A DNA stretch of 64,000 bases from positions 372,001-436,000 of the forward strand of contig NZ_FRCZ01000003.1 in the NCBI RefSeq assembly GCF_900143085.1. Direction: 5' to 3'. Positions 38,038-47,108 of the stretch are shown piece by piece. This stretch comes from Gracilibacillus kekensis (lineage in GTDB: Bacteria > Bacillota > Bacilli > Bacillales > Amphibacillaceae). Within the stretch, counting starts at the first letter, position 1; each line of letters begins with the position of its first letter. Made by a program: the position numbers and the translations under genes. The notes below the pieces were generated by a model, which saw only the letters and a program-made list of their open reading frames with translations, was not told the DNA's origin and made no database searches.

Positions 38038-39669
38038 TTGGAAATCAACGTACAAGCTCTAATTTTAGAATTTATTGCTGGACTTGGTATCTTTCTTCTT
38101 GGTATTAAATATATGGGAGATGGGTTACAAAAAAGTGCTGGTGATCGCTTACGTGATATTTTGGACAAATTCACGACTAATCCTTTTTTGGGTGTACTAG
38201 CTGGTATTATTGTAACCATACTTATTCAGTCCAGTTCAGGTACTACTGTCTTAACTGTTGGTTTAGTGAATGCCGGTTTTATGACATTGCGTCAATCGAT
38301 TGGTGTTATCATGGGGGCAAATATTGGTACAACAGTTACAGCATTTATTATCGGCTTTGATTTAGGTGCATATGCTCTCCCTATTATGGGTATCGGGGCA
38401 CTGTTAATATTTTTTATCAAAAATGTAAAAATAACCAATATAGGTATTGCGGTATTTGGTTTTGGTTCATTATTTTTTGGTCTAGAATTAATGAGTGGTG
38501 CTTTAAAACCTTTAAGAGAAGTAGAAGCATTTCAAGATTTAACTGTTAATATGTCTAGTAATCCAATCTTAGGTGTTATAATTGGTACTGTATTTACAGT
38601 TATCGTACAAAGTTCCAGTGCAACAATCGGGATTTTACAAAGTCTTATGATGGAAGGTGCTATTGAATTAAAAGCGGCTTTACCGGTATTGTTTGGTGAT
38701 AACATTGGTACTACCATTACTGCCGTCTTAGCATCTATAGGGGCAACGGTAGCTGCTAAGAGAGCAGCTTTAACTCACGTTATTTTTAATGTTCTTGGGG
38801 CAACAGTAGTCATTATTTTTATTGGTTTGTACACAAATTTCATTGCATATTTACAGGGTGTTTTTGATTTAAACCCTGCAATGTCGATTGCTTACGCACA
38901 TGGTATTTTTAATGTGTTAAATACAATAATTCAATTTCCGTTTATTGGATTCTTAGCCTTAATTGTTACCAAGTTAATTCCTGGTGAAGATGTCGAAATA
39001 GAATATAAACCTAAACATTTAGATCCGATTTTCATCACCCAATCTCCTATCGTTGCATTAGACCAAGCTAAAGCAGAGGTAATTCGCATGGGAGAATACG
39101 CAACAAAAGGGCTGGAAGAAACAAGTTTATATTTAAATAGAAATGACAAGAAGAATTCAGAAATGGCACAACAAATTGAAGGTGCTTTAAATAATTTAGA
39201 CAGAGAAATCACTGCGTATTTAATAGAACTTTCGTCAACCAATTTCTCTGAATCCGAGCGTAACAAACATTCCGCTTTAATGAATTCTGTAAGAGATATT
39301 GAGCGAATAGGGGATCATTTTGAAAATATTATTGAATTAGTAAATTACAAGCAATCAAACAAAGTCGATATTACGGAACAAGGTATGATTGATTTAAATG
39401 AAATGTTTGATTTAACGATCAGTACAGTTACAGAAGCTATATCCGCATTAGACAACATGGATAGGGAAGCAGCGTTAAATGTCGTCCAAAAAGAAAATGA
39501 AATTGATAAAATGGAACGCACTTACCGTAAAAAACATATTATTCGTCTAAACGAGGGAGCTTGCAGTGGTACAGCTGGGATCGTTTTTGCTGATATAATT
39601 AGTAACTTAGAACGAATAGGGGACCATGCGGTTAATATTGCAGATGAAGTGTTAGAGGAAAGACATTAG
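38038..39669 (+). CDS. Na+/phosphate cotransporter family protein with C-terminal PhoU-like domain
   Basis: 543 residues. Two inverted Na/Pi-cotransporter repeats carry the diagnostic QSSS motifs (ILIQSSSGTTVLTVG, VIVQSSSATIGIL) and NIGTT motifs (GANIGTTVTAF, GDNIGTTITAV) within eight or so membrane segments (residues about 8-310). The cytosolic C-terminal third (about 345-540) is a PhoU-type helical domain (VRDIERIGDHFENI, SNLERIGDHAVNIADEV). Likely imports phosphate. TTG start with AGAAGGGATGAG upstream. PhoP-like boxes lie about 140 bp before the start. Confidence 0.92.
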   Translation: MEINVQALILEFIAGLGIFLLGIKYMGDGLQKSAGDRLRDILDKFTTNPFLGVLAGIIVTILIQSSSGTTVLTVGLVNAGFMTLRQSIGVIMGANIGTTVTAFIIGFDLGAYALPIMGIGALLIFFIKNVKITNIGIAVFGFGSLFFGLELMSGALKPLREVEAFQDLTVNMSSNPILGVIIGTVFTVIVQSSSATIGILQSLMMEGAIELKAALPVLFGDNIGTTITAVLASIGATVAAKRAALTHVIFNVLGATVVIIFIGLYTNFIAYLQGVFDLNPAMSIAYAHGIFNVLNTIIQFPFIGFLALIVTKLIPGEDVEIEYKPKHLDPIFITQSPIVALDQAKAEVIRMGEYATKGLEETSLYLNRNDKKNSEMAQQIEGALNNLDREITAYLIELSSTNFSESERNKHSALMNSVRDIERIGDHFENIIELVNYKQSNKVDITEQGMIDLNEMFDLTISTVTEAISALDNMDREAALNVVQKENEIDKMERTYRKKHIIRLNEGACSGTAGIVFADIISNLERIGDHAVNIADEVLEERH

Positions 39670-39816
39670 AACTGATTAATAAGGGAAGTAGTTTAAATGC
39701 TACTTCCTGATATCTTTAACAGACATTTTTAAAAAGAAATTATAAAAAACTATTGACGAAGTTCATGTGCTATGGTAAATTATTAAATGTCGCTTCAATG
39801 ATTACATAAACTTTAT

Positions 39817-39891
39817 TCCACAGTAGCTCAGTGGTAGAGCAATCGGCTGTTAACCGATCGGTCGTAGGTTCGAATCCTACCTGTGGAGCCA
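39817..39891 (+). tRNA. tRNA-Asn (GTT)
   Basis: Cloverleaf with acceptor TCCACAG/CTGTGGA, anticodon GTT at 39849-39851 in loop CTGTTAA, T-loop GGTTCGAATCC, discriminator G and encoded CCA. Confidence 0.97.
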
Positions 39892-39892
39892 T

Positions 39893-39969
39893 GGCGGTGT
39901 AGCTCAGCTGGCTAGAGCGTACGGTTCATACCCGTGAGGTCGGGGGTTCGATCCCCTCCGCCGCTACCA
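39893..39969 (+). tRNA. tRNA-Met (CAT), elongator type
   Basis: Acceptor GGCGGTG with CGCCGCT (one G-U), anticodon CAT at 39927-39929 in loop TTCATAC, T-loop GGTTCGATCCC, encoded CCA. The first pair is G-U, not the mismatch typical of initiator tRNA, and the anticodon stem lacks the three G-C pairs of initiators, so elongator Met is most likely. Confidence 0.9.
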
Positions 39970-39977
39970 ATTATAAT

Positions 39978-40054
39978 GGCGGTCGTGGTGAAGTGGTTAA
40001 CACATCGGATTGTGGTTCCGACATGCGTGGGTTCGATCCCCACCGGTCGCCCCA
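39978..40054 (+). tRNA. tRNA-His (GTG)
   Basis: Anticodon GTG at 40012-40014. The gene encodes the extra G(-1) opposite discriminator C, a tRNA-His hallmark, and an encoded CCA. Confidence 0.96.
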
Positions 40055-40069
40055 TTTAAAAACAATAGT

Positions 40070-40146
40070 GGACCCTTAGCTCAGTTGGTTAGAGCTATCG
40101 GCTCATAACCGATCGGTCGCAGGTTCGAATCCTGCAGGGTCCACCA
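40070..40146 (+). tRNA. tRNA with CAT anticodon, probable tRNA-Ile2
   Basis: Acceptor GGACCCT/AGGGTCC, anticodon CAT at 40104-40106 in loop CTCATAA, discriminator A, encoded CCA. Automatic tools would call Met. Its GGNCCCTTAGCTCAGT start resembles the Ile2 (ileX) type whose C34 is changed to lysidine to read AUA, and an elongator Met gene is already present 100 bp upstream. Confidence 0.8.
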
Positions 40147-40156
40147 TATAACATTC

Positions 40157-40249
40157 GGAGGAATACCCAAGTCTGGCTGAAGGGATCGGTCTTGAAAACC
40201 GACAGGGGTGTCAAAGCCCGCGGGGGTTCGAATCCCTCTTCCTCCTCCA
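40157..40249 (+). tRNA. tRNA-Ser (TGA)
   Basis: Long variable arm (GGGGTGTCAAAGCCC region), acceptor GGAGGAA/TTCCTCC, anticodon TGA at 40193-40195, T-loop GGTTCGAATCC. The base before the encoded CCA is T rather than the G usually found as Ser discriminator. Confidence 0.95.
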
Positions 40250-40277
40250 TACATATTTAGTAAGACTAAAAAACATT

Positions 40278-40350
<73 letters not shown>

Positions 40351-40356
40351 CCTTTT

Positions 40357-40386
40357 AACAAGCAACCAGAATGCTTGTTTTTTTAT
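40357..40386 (+). terminator. Terminator of the tRNA cluster
   Basis: ACAAGCA / TGCTTGT hairpin with 7-nt loop and a T8 run, directly after tRNA-Phe. Confidence 0.9.
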
Positions 40387-40538
40387 TTTTTAGGAACAAA
40401 TCTTTTATATATTAAATAGGTTGTATAAAATAATTGTGGTTGTTTATGCTAAATATTTGCATTTTATTTCTAATATTTGATACCATTTGATTTAGAAAGC
40501 AAAATTACTTTCTTAATTTTAAAATAGGAGGAATAAAC

Positions 40539-41150
40539 ATGGCAAACTTTACATTACCAGACTTACCTTATGGGTATGATGCATTAGAACCGCATATTGA
40601 TAAGGAAACAATGAACATTCATCACACTAAACATCACAACACTTATGTTACTAAATTAAATGCTGCATTAGAAGGTCATGATGATTTAGCAAACAAATCA
40701 ATCGAAGACATTCTTGCAAACCTTGATTCAGTACCAGAAAATATTCGCACGGCAGTTAGAAACAATGGTGGAGGTCATGCCAACCACAGTCTATTCTGGA
40801 CATTATTATCACCAAACGGTGGTGGAGCGCCATCAGGTGAGCTAGCTGATCAAATCAATTCAGCTTTTGGCAGCTTTGATAAGTTCAAGGAAGATTTTGC
40901 TGCAGCAGGTGCAGGTCGTTTTGGTTCTGGTTGGGCTTGGTTAGTAGTTAATAATGGTGAACTTGAAATTACTAGCACACCTAATCAAGATACTCCTATT
41001 TCAGAAGGTAAAGCACCTATTTTAGGTTTAGACGTTTGGGAACATGCCTATTACCTAAAATATCAAAACAAACGCCCTGATTACATTGCAGCATTCTGGA
41101 ATGTTGTAGATTGGGATAAAGTAGCAAGTCTATATAACGAAGCTAAATAA
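40539..41150 (+). CDS. sodA: Superoxide dismutase (Mn/Fe type)
   Basis: 203-residue SodA. Metal ligands are in [12 protein letters not shown] (His27), NHSLFW (His near 82), and [11 protein letters not shown] (Asp and His near 165). The Gly/Gln pattern and GGGAPSGEL resemble Mn-SOD of Bacillus. AGGAGGAATAAAC precedes the ATG. It stands alone with its own terminator between the tRNA cluster and the MFS gene, as sodA-yqgE-pbpA in B. subtilis. Confidence 0.96.
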   Translation: MANFTLPDLPYGYDALEPHIDKETMNIHHTKHHNTYVTKLNAALEGHDDLANKSIEDILANLDSVPENIRTAVRNNGGGHANHSLFWTLLSPNGGGAPSGELADQINSAFGSFDKFKEDFAAAGAGRFGSGWAWLVVNNGELEITSTPNQDTPISEGKAPILGLDVWEHAYYLKYQNKRPDYIAAFWNVVDWDKVASLYNEAK

Positions 41151-41158
41151 TTGATAAT

Positions 41159-41189
41159 AAAGGCTACAGTTCATACTGTAGTCTTTTTC
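41159..41189 (+). terminator. Terminator after sodA
   Basis: AAAGGCTACAGT / ACTGTAGTCTTTTT hairpin with a 5-nt loop, 9 bp after sodA. The remainder of the gap to 41408 shows no clear signal. Confidence 0.88.
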
Positions 41190-41408
41190 TTTTGGCTCTC
41201 AGACACCATTTAATCCTTGAAGTTGCCACTGATTCCAAATTGAAAACGACACTGGGAGGCATACTTCTTCTTTTGTGCAGTATATAACATGCTGTTTAAA
41301 AGAGAAAATAGTATTTCAGATACTGAATATTTTATTATGATATATAATCATGTATATCTCATGCTTTCTAGACCAAAATAAAGGTTAGATTGTAGTGAGG
41401 TGTAATTG

Positions 41409-42641
41409 ATGAGCAGATTCGGTAAAAAAAACAAGCCAATGATTCCAAATAGAAAAGATTTAAAATTATTACTAACAATTGGTGGTCTTTATGCATTAGC
41501 AACATTTTTATCAAATACATTTGTTAATATTTACTTATGGAAACAATCAGGGGAATATATAGACATTGCATCCTATAATTTATTTATATATATATTTCAG
41601 CCGATCGCTTTTGTAATTGCAGGTAAATTTGCTAAAAAGGTTGATCGTACTATTATTATTCGAGTTGGTGTTACATTTCTATCTGTTTTCTATGTAACGG
41701 TACTACTGGCTGGAGATCAAGCATCCCAGTTCCCGTATTTATTGGGGGCGATTTTAGGAATCGGTTATGGATTTTATTGGTTAGCATTTAATGTGTTGAC
41801 ATTCGAAGTAACGGAGCCAGAAAGTCGGGACTTTTTTAATGGCATATTAGGTACGTTACAATCTTTTGGTGGTATGGTAGGGCCATTTTTTGCTGGATAT
41901 ATCATTACAAGATTAGATAATTTTCAAGGATATAGCATCATTTTTTTTATATCCTTTTTTTTATTTCTTGTTGCCATTATTTGTTCATTCTTTTTAAAGA
42001 AAAGAAAAGCAACTGGAAAGTTTCTCTTTAAAAAAGTAGCATTAGAACGAAAAATAGATCAAAATTGGAGAAATATTTTGTATGCTCATATCTTTCAGGG
42101 CTTAAGGGAAGGATTATTTATATTTATTATTGCAATATGGGTGTTTATTGCAACGAATAGTGAATTTGCATTAGGTGCATTTAATTTAACCATGTCATTG
42201 TGTTCCTTTATCGGTTATTTTGTTGTGTCAAAAGTGGTGAAGATTGAGCACCGTAAAAGAGCGATTTTGATTGGTGGCTTACTATTATATGCGGGTGTTG
42301 TCATCTTCGTATTTCAAACAAGTTATTGGATGTTACTTGCATACGGAATCCTGATAGGTTTTGCTTATCCAATATTTAATGTTCCGTTTATATCTTTAAC
42401 ATACGATATTATTGGAAAGGCGAAAGGAGCACGCGAATTAAGAATTGAATATATTATTTTTCGAGAACTATTTATTAATATAGGAAGAATTACGTCCATT
42501 CTTATTTTTATTTTTACAGTTACTTTGGTTGAGCCCGTGATTATAATACCTGTTCTACTATTAACAATAGGGGGAGGTAATTTATTCGCATATTATTTTG
42601 TGCGTAAAACAAATATGTTGATGCATTTAACTAATAAATAG
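41409..42641 (+). CDS. MFS-type membrane transporter (YqgE-like)
   Basis: 410 residues with about 12 transmembrane helices. The protein has MFS features, including GKFAKKVDRTIIIRVG between helices 2 and 3 and GILIGFAYPIFNVPF in the second half. Substrate unknown. ATG at 41409 follows GTGAGGTG; the TTG at 41406 is one codon upstream and less likely. Position between sodA and pbpA matches B. subtilis YqgE. Confidence 0.85.
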   Translation: MSRFGKKNKPMIPNRKDLKLLLTIGGLYALATFLSNTFVNIYLWKQSGEYIDIASYNLFIYIFQPIAFVIAGKFAKKVDRTIIIRVGVTFLSVFYVTVLLAGDQASQFPYLLGAILGIGYGFYWLAFNVLTFEVTEPESRDFFNGILGTLQSFGGMVGPFFAGYIITRLDNFQGYSIIFFISFFLFLVAIICSFFLKKRKATGKFLFKKVALERKIDQNWRNILYAHIFQGLREGLFIFIIAIWVFIATNSEFALGAFNLTMSLCSFIGYFVVSKVVKIEHRKRAILIGGLLLYAGVVIFVFQTSYWMLLAYGILIGFAYPIFNVPFISLTYDIIGKAKGARELRIEYIIFRELFINIGRITSILIFIFTVTLVEPVIIIPVLLLTIGGGNLFAYYFVRKTNMLMHLTNK

Positions 42642-42701
42642 AAAATTCAGCATCAATCATGTTATAATAGTGGCGATGTTTGTAAAATAGGGGGAATGAG
42701 G

Positions 42702-44831
42702 ATGAATCAGCATCCTAAATTAAATAAAAAAAAGAAAAAACTTAAAAAGAAAAAAGGACAATTACCTTTTCGATTAAATATATTGTTTGTAAGTGTATTT
42801 TTAATTTTTTCCTTGCTCATCGTTCAATTAGGTGTTGTACAAATTTTGAATGGGGAAGAAGCACAAAGACAAATTAACCAAACAGAAAATACACCTAGTG
42901 AAAAGCCTGTACCTCGTGGGAAAATGTATGATAGTGATTTTGATTTGATTTTGGATAACCAAGCTGTCAAATCAATCACGTATACGCCACCTAAAAATGG
43001 TGAAAGTGCACAAGAACGGTTAGATCTAGCAGAAAAATTAGCCGAATACATCACCATTATAAAAGATGACGAAGAACTTGAAGAAACGATTCGAGAACGG
43101 GATAGAAAAGAATATTGGTACTTAGAAAATCAAGAAAAAATTGCAGAACGATTGACAGAAGAAGAAAAACAACTTGATGCAGGAGAAAAATATTCGGTTG
43201 AACTCGACAAGATTACTGAAGCAGATTTGGATAAAATTGAGTGGACACCAGAATTATTAAATATTATAGCGATCAAAAAGGAATTGGATTCAGCTTATGA
43301 ATTATCTCCACACGTTGTGGTAAATGAGGGTTTAACAGACGAGGAGTATGCTAAAGTTGCCGAACACTTATACGCTCTTCCAGGAATTGATGCTGTCATT
43401 GATTGGGAACGTGAGAAACTATATGATTCAACGTTAAGTTCCTTTTTCGGTAATTTAACCACTTCAGACGAGGGTATACCACGAGAAGCCAGTGAATTTT
43501 ACTTAGCTAATGGGTATACTTGGAACGATCGCGTCGGAACGAGTGGGTTAGAACAGCAATATGAACATGTTTTAAGAGGAAGAAAAGAAAAAGTACAATA
43601 TACAACGAACACATATGGAGATGTTATTAATTCCGAAGTTGTCGTTGAAGGACAACGCGGGAAAGACCTCATTTTAACACTAGATATGGAATATCAGGCG
43701 GAAGTTGACAAGATTGTTCAGGAAGAATTGCGTACAGCAATAAACAATCCTGCTAGTAATAATGGCTATTTAAAGGATGCATTGGCTGTAGTCATGAATC
43801 CTCAAACAGGAGAAATTTTGGCATTGTCAGGATATCGATATGATAAAGAGGAAAAAGAATATTTTAATCAAGCATATCGAACGATTTACGATTCACATGT
43901 GCCAGGATCGTCTATCAAAGGGGCAACAGTATTAGCAGGTTATCAAGAGGATGTTATAGATATTGGTACCGTTTTGAGTGAACAAGATATTAAGATAAAA
44001 GGTACTAAAGAATTTTCATCTTATTCCTATTTAGGACCAAGTAATTCTGATATAGAAGCAATTGCGAAGTCATCGAACGTGTATATGGGTAGAATAGCAA
44101 TTAAAATAGCGGGAGCTACTTATCGAAGAAATGAAAAATTGTACAATTTTGACTATGGTGCATTTGATACTATGCGCAATTATTATAGTCAATTTGGTTT
44201 AGGAGTCAAAACAGGAATTGATTTACCTTTCGAAGCAACAGGCTTAAGAGGAGCTAATCCACAAGAAGGTAATTTAATATATTTATCAATTGGTCAATAT
44301 GATACTTACACTGCCTTGCAATTAGCTCAATATGTATCAACTATAGCAAATGACGGATATAGAATGAAACCTCACTTAGTGCAAGAAATAAGAGAGCCAG
44401 GAAATGGTGATGGAACTCCAGGTGAGTTAATTCGATCCATTAATCCTCAAGTATTAAATAGAGTAGACATGGATGATAAGTATATTGAAAGGGTACAAGA
44501 CGGCTTTCGACGAGTAGTTACCCACGGTACAGCTTCCAGTCAATGGGGGAGTTTTCCGTATGAAGTTGCAGCAAAAACTGGAACTGCAGAAAATCCGCAA
44601 TATAAAGATGGAAAACAAGTTGCTTATACAGAAAACTTATCACTTGTTGGATATAGCCCAGTTAAAAACCCTGAAGTTGCCTTTGCTATAATTGTTCCTA
44701 ATAATGGAACAGGTACTGGCAGACATCAAGTTCATCATGCTATAGGCAAACGAGTAATTGAAACTTATTATGAAATGAAAGAAAACTCAGATGAAGAAGA
44801 ATCTGATAATAATGAGAATAAAGAAGATTAA
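42702..44831 (+). CDS. pbpA: Class B penicillin-binding protein (PBP2a-like)
   Basis: 709-residue peptidoglycan transpeptidase. A very basic cytosolic tail (residues about 5-20), a transmembrane helix (about 25-47), the pedestal domain, and the transpeptidase domain with SSIKG (nucleophilic Ser near residue 403), SSNVY (SxN) and AAKTGTAE (KTG). Elongation-specific enzyme by location and resemblance to B. subtilis PbpA. GGGGGAATGAGG precedes ATG 42702; ATG 42696 overlaps that site. The tail is acidic. A terminator follows. Confidence 0.93.
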   Translation: MNQHPKLNKKKKKLKKKKGQLPFRLNILFVSVFLIFSLLIVQLGVVQILNGEEAQRQINQTENTPSEKPVPRGKMYDSDFDLILDNQAVKSITYTPPKNGESAQERLDLAEKLAEYITIIKDDEELEETIRERDRKEYWYLENQEKIAERLTEEEKQLDAGEKYSVELDKITEADLDKIEWTPELLNIIAIKKELDSAYELSPHVVVNEGLTDEEYAKVAEHLYALPGIDAVIDWEREKLYDSTLSSFFGNLTTSDEGIPREASEFYLANGYTWNDRVGTSGLEQQYEHVLRGRKEKVQYTTNTYGDVINSEVVVEGQRGKDLILTLDMEYQAEVDKIVQEELRTAINNPASNNGYLKDALAVVMNPQTGEILALSGYRYDKEEKEYFNQAYRTIYDSHVPGSSIKGATVLAGYQEDVIDIGTVLSEQDIKIKGTKEFSSYSYLGPSNSDIEAIAKSSNVYMGRIAIKIAGATYRRNEKLYNFDYGAFDTMRNYYSQFGLGVKTGIDLPFEATGLRGANPQEGNLIYLSIGQYDTYTALQLAQYVSTIANDGYRMKPHLVQEIREPGNGDGTPGELIRSINPQVLNRVDMDDKYIERVQDGFRRVVTHGTASSQWGSFPYEVAAKTGTAENPQYKDGKQVAYTENLSLVGYSPVKNPEVAFAIIVPNNGTGTGRHQVHHAIGKRVIETYYEMKENSDEEESDNNENKED

Positions 44832-44832
44832 T

Positions 44833-44866
44833 AAAAGCGGAACTAGATAAACTAGTTCCGCTTTTT
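44833..44866 (+). terminator. Terminator after pbpA
   Basis: AAAAGCGGAACTAG / CTAGTTCCGCTTTTT stem with a short loop, directly after pbpA. Confidence 0.92.
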
Positions 44867-44918
44867 CTATTGTCAATTTATATTAGAGTCTTTAAGGATA
44901 ATCAACGAATCTGTCGAA

Positions 44919-44972
44919 TTTACACTTTCTTTACAATGCGTTAATAGTAGATTAATAATTATCCGTTATGAT
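44919..44972 (+). promoter_or_regulatory. PhoP-activated pst promoter: four PhoP repeats and -10
   Basis: TTTACA (44919), TTTACA (44930), TTAATA (44941) and TTAATA (44952), each 11 bp apart with 5-bp spacers, match the Bacillus PhoP consensus TT(A/C/T)A(C/T)A. TATGAT at 44967-44972 fits a -10 nine bases after the last repeat. A Spo0A-box heptamer TGTCGAA abuts the array at 44912-44918. This should induce pst under phosphate limitation. Confidence 0.85.
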
Positions 44973-45030
44973 GACTATAGAAGCGTTAATCGAGGCTTCA
45001 AATAAACAAAGTCATAGGGGGAAAATAAAA

Positions 45031-46062
45031 ATGAACAAGCTAAAACTATTATTGTTAGCTCTTGTTACGATCCTATCTATCGGGCTATTAGCTGCATGTG
45101 GTAGTGATTCCGAAGAAGGTAACAACGAGGAAGCAAATGCGAATGAAACAGAAGAAACAAATGAAAGTGAGTCTGAAGAGACTTCCAGTGAAGAAGAAAA
45201 TACAGAAGCATCAGAAGAATTAGAAGGAAGCGTAGTTATCGATGGTTCTGGTACAGTATATCCATTAATGGCAAAGCTGGCTGAAGAATATATGATTAAC
45301 GAACAACCAAATGTATCTGTTGAAGTAAGCCGTGCTGGAACAAGTGCAGGTTTTGAAAAGTTCTTAGTTGAAGATGGAACAGATTTTAATGACGCTTCTC
45401 GTCCTATTAAAGATGAAGAACAAGCAAAAGCAGATGAATTAGGAATAGAAGTTATGGAAATGAAAGTAGCACTTGACGGATTAACAATTGTTACTAATCC
45501 GGAAAATGATTGGGCTACTGAACTTACAGCAGAACAAGTAAATGATATTTTCTTAGGAAATGTAACAACCTGGTCTGAAATTAATCCAGAGTGGCCAGAT
45601 GAAGAAATTCAGACTTATGGTCCTAATGAAAATCATGGTACTTATGAATTTTTCTATGAATCAATTGTAGAAGAACAAGATCTAGTAGAAACGATTGATC
45701 TTCAACAAGAATATTCAACTCTTGTAACTTTAGTAGCAGAAGATAAAAATGCAATTGGGTTCTTTGGATTTGGATATTACGACAGTAATAAAGATAAAAT
45801 TAATGCTGTAGGTATTGACTTTGGAGAAGGGGCAGTGGTTCCTTCATTAGATACAATCGGTGAAGAAGGTCCATATGCAGGATACACTCGTCCGGTATTC
45901 ACTTATTTAAATAAGGCACACGCTCAAGAAAAACCACAAGTTTATGATTATGCAGTATACTTGGCTGAAAGTATCAATGAATTTGCAGGTGAAACAGGAT
46001 TTGCTCCTATTCCAGAAGAAGAAAGAGAAGCAATGCTAGAAGAAGTTCAAGCATTAAAATAA
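45031..46062 (+). CDS. pstS: Phosphate ABC transporter substrate-binding lipoprotein PstS
   Basis: 343-residue lipoprotein. Signal peptide with lipobox LLAAC near residue 20, then a very acidic Ser/Glu/Asn linker (about 24-60), then the PBP-like phosphate-binding fold (VVIDGSGTVYPL, SRAGTSAGFEKF, NDASRPI, GPNENHGTYEFF). ATG 45031 has AGGGGGAAAA; an upstream in-frame ATG at 44968 lies within the promoter and would destroy the signal peptide. First gene of pstSCAB. Confidence 0.96.
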   Translation: MNKLKLLLLALVTILSIGLLAACGSDSEEGNNEEANANETEETNESESEETSSEEENTEASEELEGSVVIDGSGTVYPLMAKLAEEYMINEQPNVSVEVSRAGTSAGFEKFLVEDGTDFNDASRPIKDEEQAKADELGIEVMEMKVALDGLTIVTNPENDWATELTAEQVNDIFLGNVTTWSEINPEWPDEEIQTYGPNENHGTYEFFYESIVEEQDLVETIDLQQEYSTLVTLVAEDKNAIGFFGFGYYDSNKDKINAVGIDFGEGAVVPSLDTIGEEGPYAGYTRPVFTYLNKAHAQEKPQVYDYAVYLAESINEFAGETGFAPIPEEEREAMLEEVQALK

Positions 46063-46092
46063 GACAAACAGTTAATGCAGATCATTAACTCA

Positions 46093-46127
46093 AATAAGAT
46101 GAGGGTATATCATGCTCTCATCTTATT
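46093..46127 (+). other. Hairpin between pstS and pstC
   Basis: Perfect 11-bp stem AATAAGATGAG / CTCATCTTATT with a 13-nt loop and no T-run after it. Likely an mRNA stabiliser or partial attenuator that keeps PstS in excess over the membrane subunits. Inference. Confidence 0.6.
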
Positions 46128-46157
46128 GTGAGTTTCGACAAAGGGGTGTACTAAAAG

Positions 46158-47108
46158 ATGGCAACAAACAGCAATCTCAATTCAGGAACGAATGTTAGTG
46201 AACTTATTGCTAAAAACAAAGAGAAGAAAAGCCTCAATAATTATTTTGAGAAAAGTATTCCTGGCATTCTTTTTTTATTAGCTTCCATAACTGTACTCAC
46301 TACTATAGGAATTCTCTATACACTGGTAAGTCAAGCAGTCCAATTTTTTATGGAAGTTCCAATTCTAGATTTTTTTACAGGTACAGAACTAAATCCACTT
46401 AGTCAAAATCCTGAATTTGGTATATTACCATTATTAAATGGGACCATTATTTCTTCATTAATTGCAATTCTAGTTGCTGGTCCAATCGGATTAATGTCAG
46501 CAATATATTTAAGTGAGTATGCAACAGATAAAGTAAGAAAAGTATTAAAGCCATTACTCGAAATTTTAGCAGGTATTCCTACCATTGTTTATGGTTTCTT
46601 TGCATTCACTTTTGTAACACCTTTAATTCGCTATTTATGGCCGGGTGTTGAGGCTACGAATATATTAAGTCCAGGTATTGTAATGGGTGTAATGATTATT
46701 CCGATGATTGCTTCATTATCTGAGGATGCAATGAATTCTGTTCCAAATGGAATGCGGGAAGGTTCATTAGCAATGGGAACTACTAAATTAGAGACAACGA
46801 TTAAAGTAGTTATACCAGCAGCATTTTCAGGAATTATGGCTTCTTTTGTACTCGGAATTTCACGTGCAATTGGAGAAACAATGATCGTAACTATCGCAAG
46901 TGGAAGTTCTAAAAACTTTACGTTTGATATCAGAGAATCGATGCAGACAATGACTGCTTTTATAGTAGAGGTTTCTGGTGGTGAAGCACCTGCTGGATCT
47001 ACTTTACATTATAGTTTATATGCAGTTGCCTTAACATTGTTTGTCTTTACCTTAATTATGAATTTACTTGCGAAATATGTCTCTCGTAAATTTAGGGAGG
47101 AATATTAA
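46158..47108 (+). CDS. pstC: Phosphate ABC transporter permease PstC
   Basis: 316-residue permease with six transmembrane helices. The EAA-type loop coupling to PstB is in MNSVPNGMREGSLAMGTTKLETTIKV (split: SVPNGMREGSLAMG then TTKLETTIK). Pst signature GIPTIVYGFFAF and ISRAIGETMIV. AAAGGGGTG precedes the ATG. pstA starts on the next base. Confidence 0.95.
   Translation: MATNSNLNSGTNVSELIAKNKEKKSLNNYFEKSIPGILFLLASITVLTTIGILYTLVSQAVQFFMEVPILDFFTGTELNPLSQNPEFGILPLLNGTIISSLIAILVAGPIGLMSAIYLSEYATDKVRKVLKPLLEILAGIPTIVYGFFAFTFVTPLIRYLWPGVEATNILSPGIVMGVMIIPMIASLSEDAMNSVPNGMREGSLAMGTTKLETTIKVVIPAAFSGIMASFVLGISRAIGETMIVTIASGSSKNFTFDIRESMQTMTAFIVEVSGGEAPAGSTLHYSLYAVALTLFVFTLIMNLLAKYVSRKFREEY

Noticed and set aside
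44968-45030. Upstream in-frame ATG extension of PstS
   Set aside because: It would precede a normal lipoprotein signal peptide with 21 non-hydrophobic residues and lies next to the -10; the ATG at 45031 has a good ribosome binding site.
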